In this document: piece after piece, positions 60,091 through 64,000 of the stretch
How positions within the stretch are numbered: position 1 is the stretch's first letter
How the letters are laid out: each line of letters starts with the position of its first letter
From: Flavobacteriaceae bacterium
Lineage (GTDB): Bacteria; Bacteroidota; Bacteroidia; Flavobacteriales; Flavobacteriaceae
Assembly: GCA_020435965.1 (NCBI GenBank)
Contig: JAGQYS010000026.1
Coordinates: 1-64,000, forward strand
Reading direction: 5' to 3'
Length of the DNA stretch: 64,000 nt
Position numbers and translations under genes: made by a program
Notes under the pieces: generated by a model
Told to the model about the DNA's origin: nothing
Databases searched by the model: none
What the model saw: only the letters and a program-made list of their open reading frames with translations

Positions 60091-61368
60091 ATGAAAAAAA
60101 TACTTTTCCTTTTAGTTGCAATGTATTCATTTAGCATTGTGGCTCAAAACACGTATTTACATTGCGGAAAAATTATCGACACAAAATCTGGTCAGGTATT
60201 AACCAATAAAACCATTGTTGTAAATGGAAATAAAATAACAGCTATTCAAGATGGTTTTGTGAGCACAAAGAGAGCAGACGATATCATTGTCGACTTAAAA
60301 GATAGAACAGTCATGCCTGGATTTATTGATATGCATGTGCATATTGAAGGCGAAACAAGTCCGACCCAATATCTTGATGCATTTACAAAAAACGATACTG
60401 ACGTCGCTTACGATGCTGCTGAAATTGCACATCGTACTTTATTGGCTGGATTTACAACAGTTAGAGATTTGGGAGGTAGTGGTGTAAATGTAGCTTTACG
60501 TGATGCTATAAATAAAGGCAAAGTTCCAGGATCACGTATTTTTACAGTTGAAAAAGCGATTGGAACAACAGGTGGTCATGCAGATCCAACCAACGGAATG
60601 CGTCTTGATATGATGGGAGATCCAGGACCTGATGAAGGCGTTATCAATAGTCCTGATGATGCTAGAAAAGCAGTGAGACAACGTTATAAAAATGGCGCAG
60701 ATTTAATTAAAATTACTGCAACAGGTGGTGTGTTGAGTGTTAGTAAAAATGGAGTTAACCCACAGTTTACACAAGAAGAAGTTAATGAAATTGTTAAAAC
60801 AGCTAATGAATATGGAATGAGCGTTGCTGCTCATGCTCATGGTGTTGAAGGTATGAAACGCGCTATAAAAGCTGGTGTGCAAACCATTGAACATGGCTCT
60901 TTAATGGATTTGGAAACTGCTCAACTCATGAAACAATATGGCACCTATTTGGTACCTACACTATCTGCAGGTCGTTATGTTGCTGGAAAAGCAGATGTAC
61001 CTAATTACTATCCTGAAATTATTGTTCCTAAAATTAAATTGATAGATGCTCAACTTAAAAAAACCTTTGCAATGGTTCAAAAGGAAGGCGTGAATATTGC
61101 TTTTGGTACTGATGCTGGTGTTTTTCCTCATGGAGAAAATGCTAAGGAATTTGGCTATATGGTAGAAACAGGTTGGTCTCCTATGTTTGCTATTCAATCA
61201 GCTACGATTACGAATGCGAAATTGTTGGATATGGAAAATGAGTTAGGACAATTACAACCTGGCTTTATTGCTGATATTGTTGCCACAAACGAAGATCCTA
61301 CCAAAAACATCAAGACTACTGAAAATGTTGTGTTTGTGATGAAAGAAGGCAAAATCTATAAAAAATAG
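60091..61368 (+). CDS. Exported metal-dependent amidohydrolase (prolidase/imidazolonepropionase-like)
   Basis: The 425-residue protein has a signal peptide (MKKILFLLVAMYSFSIVAQ) and an amidohydrolase barrel: HxH in MPGFIDMHVHIEG (His81 and His83), Lys in ADLIKITATGG, His in AAHAHG and EHGSL, and Asp in FGTDAGV. Related secreted enzymes cut Xaa-Pro dipeptides or related amides; substrate is unknown here. It lies 41 bp after galE and may be on its own transcript. Confidence 0.85.
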   Translation: MKKILFLLVAMYSFSIVAQNTYLHCGKIIDTKSGQVLTNKTIVVNGNKITAIQDGFVSTKRADDIIVDLKDRTVMPGFIDMHVHIEGETSPTQYLDAFTKNDTDVAYDAAEIAHRTLLAGFTTVRDLGGSGVNVALRDAINKGKVPGSRIFTVEKAIGTTGGHADPTNGMRLDMMGDPGPDEGVINSPDDARKAVRQRYKNGADLIKITATGGVLSVSKNGVNPQFTQEEVNEIVKTANEYGMSVAAHAHGVEGMKRAIKAGVQTIEHGSLMDLETAQLMKQYGTYLVPTLSAGRYVAGKADVPNYYPEIIVPKIKLIDAQLKKTFAMVQKEGVNIAFGTDAGVFPHGENAKEFGYMVETGWSPMFAIQSATITNAKLLDMENELGQLQPGFIADIVATNEDPTKNIKTTENVVFVMKEGKIYKK

Positions 61369-61452
61369 CAAAATTTCAATTCAGTATTCGTTAATAAATT
61401 TTGCCCATAGTTGCCAATATCACAACTATATGCTCATATTATTATGAATATC

Positions 61453-61472
61453 TTAATCAACAGATTGATTAA
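61453..61472. promoter_or_regulatory. Inverted repeat upstream of the 61549 gene
   Basis: TTAATCAA-CAGA-TTGATTAA is a perfect 8-bp inverted repeat in the 180-bp gap after the amidohydrolase gene. It is the everted order of an FNR box, so it is probably some other operator or chance. The rest of the gap shows nothing firm. Confidence 0.3.
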
Positions 61473-61548
61473 CAATGATTTAATACTATAAACTTGGAAT
61501 TGGTTGTTATCATTCGTTCCTTTGCATCATAATGATAAATGATTTATA

Positions 61549-61740
61549 ATGAAATTGATTAGTATTAAAAGAGAGACTAAACCTGAAACTAGGTTTACAA
61601 GAAAAATGGGAGCTTTGTCTATAAAGGTGACTTACATTAAAAAGCAATTTTTAAATATTCCTTTTAAAACACTTCATAAATATAGAGAAACCTATTATGG
61701 TGAAGTGAAAGATTGTGAAGATTGCGTTTTAGCTAAATAA
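61549..61740 (+). CDS. Small basic protein with a C-terminal CxxC, unknown
   Basis: The 63-residue protein is strongly basic (MKLISIKRETKPETRFTRKM...) and ends in KDCEDCVLAK, so a single CxxC pair lies at its C-terminus. No family is recognised with confidence; the size and charge resemble conserved small flavobacterial proteins. It has its own gap and is closed by the terminator at 61742. Coding support is its terminator and length only. Confidence 0.55.
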   Translation: MKLISIKRETKPETRFTRKMGALSIKVTYIKKQFLNIPFKTLHKYRETYYGEVKDCEDCVLAK

Positions 61741-61741
61741 T

Positions 61742-61774
61742 AAAAAAGCCTCTAGATTGTCTAGAGGCTTTTTT
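61742..61774. terminator. Bidirectional terminator between the 63-residue gene and lspA
   Basis: AAAAAAGCCTCTAGA pairs with TCTAGAGGCTTTTTT around a TTG loop, with A and T tracts on both sides. Its right end reaches the lspA stop codon. Confidence 0.9.
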
Positions 61775-62274
61775 TATTCCTTTATATTTTCTTTTTTACG
61801 ATATAAAAAACTAGCAACTAAAATCATTATCATTCCTGTAGAAACAGACACATCTGCAATATTAAAGATTCCTGTTCTAAATTTCCAACCAAAATCAAGG
61901 TGAAGAAAATCAGTAACCCAACCATAAGCAAACCGATCATATACATTCGCTATTCCACCACCAATAATGCAGCAAAATCCAATGAGAGACATGTTATCAA
62001 TAGTTTTATCTCTTATAATATGAATCACAACCAAGCCTAACACAATCACTGGAAGTATCAGTAATAGAATGGTTCTCCAAGGATCTGTTAAATCACTTCC
62101 CATTCCTAAGAAAGCACCTTCGTTTTTAACGTTATGCAATGTAAATACTTGTCCAAAAATGGAAGATTGAGAACCTTCAGAAACATTAGCTCTAACCCAA
62201 AATTTTGAAATTTGATCAATAGCAATGTTAACGATAATGAGTAGACTGATAAAAGCTGTACGAGATAATTTCAT
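61774..62274 (-). CDS. lspA: Lipoprotein signal peptidase
   Basis: The 166-residue inner-membrane aspartyl protease cuts the signal from prolipoproteins. It has four membrane helices and the conserved GGGIANVYDRFAYGWVTDFL and FNIADVSVSTG motifs, with catalytic Asp residues in YDR and NIAD. The many lipoproteins in this window depend on it. Its ATG overlaps the fabD stop by one base (TAATG). Confidence 0.94.
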   Translation of the reverse strand: MKLSRTAFISLLIIVNIAIDQISKFWVRANVSEGSQSSIFGQVFTLHNVKNEGAFLGMGSDLTDPWRTILLLILPVIVLGLVVIHIIRDKTIDNMSLIGFCCIIGGGIANVYDRFAYGWVTDFLHLDFGWKFRTGIFNIADVSVSTGMIMILVASFLYRKKENIKE

Positions 62275-63167
62275 TAAGCTTCGGTTTGCAATGTTGCTGA
62301 AGACGTTTCTGCTTCAGAATTGATTTTTTTAACTAAGCCTTGCAGTACTTTTCCTGGGCCAACTTCAGTGAAATGAGTGGCGCCATCAGCAATCATTTGT
62401 TGTACAGATTGTGTCCAACGAACAGGAGCTGTTAATTGTGAAATTAAATTGGCTTTTATTTCATTTTCATCAGTTACAGCACTTGAAGTAACATTTTGAT
62501 AAATTGGGCAATTTGGTTTGCTAAAGGTTGTATTTTCAATGGCGGCAGCCAATTCTTCTCTAGCTGGTTCCATCATTGGAGAGTGAAAGGCTCCACCAAC
62601 TGGCAGCACCAAAGCACGTCTTGCTCCTTCAGCTTTTAAGGCTTCGCAAGCTGCATTTACTGCTTCAACTTCGCCGGAAATGACTAATTGCCCTGGGCAA
62701 TTATAGTTTGCAGCAACGACAACACCTTTAGTAGTTGCGCAAATTTTTTCAACCACATCATCATCCAAACCTAACACAGCTGCCATAGTACTTGGCTGAA
62801 TTTCGCATGCTTTTTGCATTGCCAAAGCACGCTGCGAAACCAAGCGCAAACCATCTTCAAAGGTTAATGCTCCAGCAGCAACCAATGCCGAAAATTCACC
62901 TAAGGAATGACCAGCAACCATATCTGGTTTAAAACTGTCGCCTAAGGTTTTTGCTAAAATAACTGAGTGTAAAAAAATGGCTGGTTGCGTGACTTTAGTT
63001 TCTCTTAAATCTTCAGCAGAGCCTTCAAACATAATGTCTGTGATTGGAAACCCTAAAATTTCGTTAGCTTTTTCAAAAAGGTCTTGGGCCAATGGCGAGT
63101 TTTCGTAAAGGTCTAAACCCATTCCTGTGAATTGAGCTCCTTGACCTGGAAAAATATATGCGTTCAT
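62274..63167 (-). CDS. fabD: Malonyl-CoA:acyl-carrier-protein transacylase
   Basis: FabD loads malonyl groups onto ACP for fatty acid synthesis. The 297-residue protein has GQGAQFTGMGLDLYENS, the nucleophile GHSLGEFSAL (Ser in GHSLG), and the His in GGAFHSPMMEPAREEL. It is coupled with lspA by a one-base overlap. Confidence 0.94.
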   Translation of the reverse strand: MNAYIFPGQGAQFTGMGLDLYENSPLAQDLFEKANEILGFPITDIMFEGSAEDLRETKVTQPAIFLHSVILAKTLGDSFKPDMVAGHSLGEFSALVAAGALTFEDGLRLVSQRALAMQKACEIQPSTMAAVLGLDDDVVEKICATTKGVVVAANYNCPGQLVISGEVEAVNAACEALKAEGARRALVLPVGGAFHSPMMEPAREELAAAIENTTFSKPNCPIYQNVTSSAVTDENEIKANLISQLTAPVRWTQSVQQMIADGATHFTEVGPGKVLQGLVKKINSEAETSSATLQTEA

Positions 63168-63291
63168 GTGTTTTATTTAAGTGCAAAAATAGGAATATTT
63201 TTTTTAGAAGTTAAACCACTGCCTGTTAGATATTAGAATATAGACTTTTAGAATCTGTATGTTCTGAAAACTGCGACTGAGACTGAAAACT

Positions 63292-64000
63292 CTATACACA
63301 TGCAGCTTCTGCACAGCGTTCGCCATCCATTGCAGCAGAAACAATGCCTCCAGCATAACCACCACCTTCACCACAAGGAAATAAATTATATATCTCTGGA
63401 TGCTGTAGATTTTCATTTCTTGGGATATTTACTGGTGAAGAGGTTCTGGACTCCACGCCAATCACATTGGCTTCAGAAGTGTAGTACCCTCTCATTTTTT
63501 GACCAAAGGCTTCAAACCCTTTTCGTAACCTGCTACCAATTAATTTAGGTAATAACGAATGTAAAGGCGCTGATTTTATTCCTGGTTGATATGATGTTGG
63601 ATTTAAATCTCTTGACAGATTGCCTTCAACAAAATCTGTGAGTCGTTGTGCTGGAGCAGTTTGTGTTCGTCCTCCAGAGGTAAAGGCCAATCGCTCTAAA
63701 GTCTTTTGATATTCCAAACCTTTTAAGGCTCCAAAATGCTCAAATTTTGGGATGTCTTTATCAACATTAATTTCAACCACAATGCCTGAGTTGGCAAATT
63801 CATTATTTCGCTTTGAAGGCGACATACCATTAACAACCACTTCGCCATTAGCTGTTGCTGCTGGTACAATAAATCCGCCAGGACACATGCAAAACGAATA
63901 CACACCTCTTTCATTCACTTGCTGCACCAAACTGTAAGCAGCAGCAGGAAGTAACTCATCTCTTTTTCCAATGCAATGATATTGAATAGAGTCGATAATG
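63292..64000 (-). CDS. NAD(P)/FAD-dependent oxidoreductase, partial (5' end beyond the window)
   Basis: The frame stays open to the window edge, so only the C-terminal 236 residues or so are seen. They contain FCMCPGGFIVPAATANGEVV, GGRTQTAPAQRL and the closing FAD motif FPCGEGGGYAGGIVSAAMDG. This fits the large COG2509-type FAD-dependent dehydrogenases, whose substrates are not known. Between it and fabD (63168-63291) nothing was recognised. Confidence 0.8.
   Translation of the reverse strand, partial: IIDSIQYHCIGKRDELLPAAAYSLVQQVNERGVYSFCMCPGGFIVPAATANGEVVVNGMSPSKRNNEFANSGIVVEINVDKDIPKFEHFGALKGLEYQKTLERLAFTSGGRTQTAPAQRLTDFVEGNLSRDLNPTSYQPGIKSAPLHSLLPKLIGSRLRKGFEAFGQKMRGYYTSEANVIGVESRTSSPVNIPRNENLQHPEIYNLFPCGEGGGYAGGIVSAAMDGERCAEAACV

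Noticed and set aside
61453..61472. An FNR box upstream of the 61549 gene
   Set aside because: The half-sites are in the everted order (AATCAA-N4-TTGATT rather than TTGAT-N4-ATCAA).

Overview
The window is a chromosomal stretch of a Bacteroidetes bacterium, most probably a marine-type member of the Flavobacteriaceae. The signs are AT-rich DNA, Bacteroidetes -7 promoter boxes (TAnnTTTG), weak or absent Shine-Dalgarno sequences, a cupredoxin with a type IX secretion (T9SS) sorting tail, an STN-type TonB receptor with FecR and ECF sigma partners, many DUF families typical of this phylum, and REP-like repeats of the 'cttcgacaagctcagcatgac' kind. No phage, IS element, plasmid or CRISPR array was seen. 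Most of the window is core genome.

Layout. 1-6.5 kb: a periplasmic nitrate reductase operon (napD, napA, a four-haem NapB-like protein, a second tetrahaem lipoprotein, a Tat-type ferredoxin subunit and an NrfD-type membrane subunit). It lacks NapC, NapG and NapH. 6.5-24 kb: housekeeping genes (metG, LD-carboxypeptidase, yraN, a TlpA-like oxidoreductase, mfd, a TerB-like protein, fbp, aspartate kinase, an OlsF-like lipid acyltransferase) around a TPR-S41 protease gene divergent from a membrane-bound winged-helix regulator. 24-26 kb: an arsenic operon (arsR, DUF6428, arsN, arsC) with a clear operator but no efflux pump. 26-35.4 kb: small DUF and stress genes, a membrane LuxR-type regulator, a hydroxyacid dehydrogenase, mgtE, rsmA and a TPR protein. 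35.8-42 kb: serS, an HTTM (gamma-carboxylase-like) protein, ribF, pth, rplY, prs and tRNA-Leu(CAA).

42-47.8 kb: a TonB receptor / FecR / ECF sigma operon divergent from two secreted lipoproteins, one extremely Asp-rich and internally repeated. 48-50.8 kb: a five-gene exported cassette (OB-fold protein, T9SS cupredoxin, DUF5777 barrel, monohaem lipoprotein, YceI). 51-56.4 kb: secreted peptidases, including an M14 carboxypeptidase co-transcribed with a paralogue that has lost all its zinc and catalytic residues. 56.5-64 kb: waaA, a DegT aminotransferase, galE, a secreted amidohydrolase, lspA, fabD and an FAD oxidoreductase cut by the window edge.

The most distinctive systems are the hybrid nitrate reductase, which appears to take quinol electrons through an NrfC/NrfD-like module and up to eight c-type haems; the surface copper/haem cassette; the sigma/anti-sigma/TonB locus with its Asp-rich partner; and the winged-helix membrane regulator with four helically phased TGT(C/A)A repeats in front of it. 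In-frame REP-like sequence inside metG and mfd is a further unusual feature. All family assignments come from reading the sequence; no database search was run.
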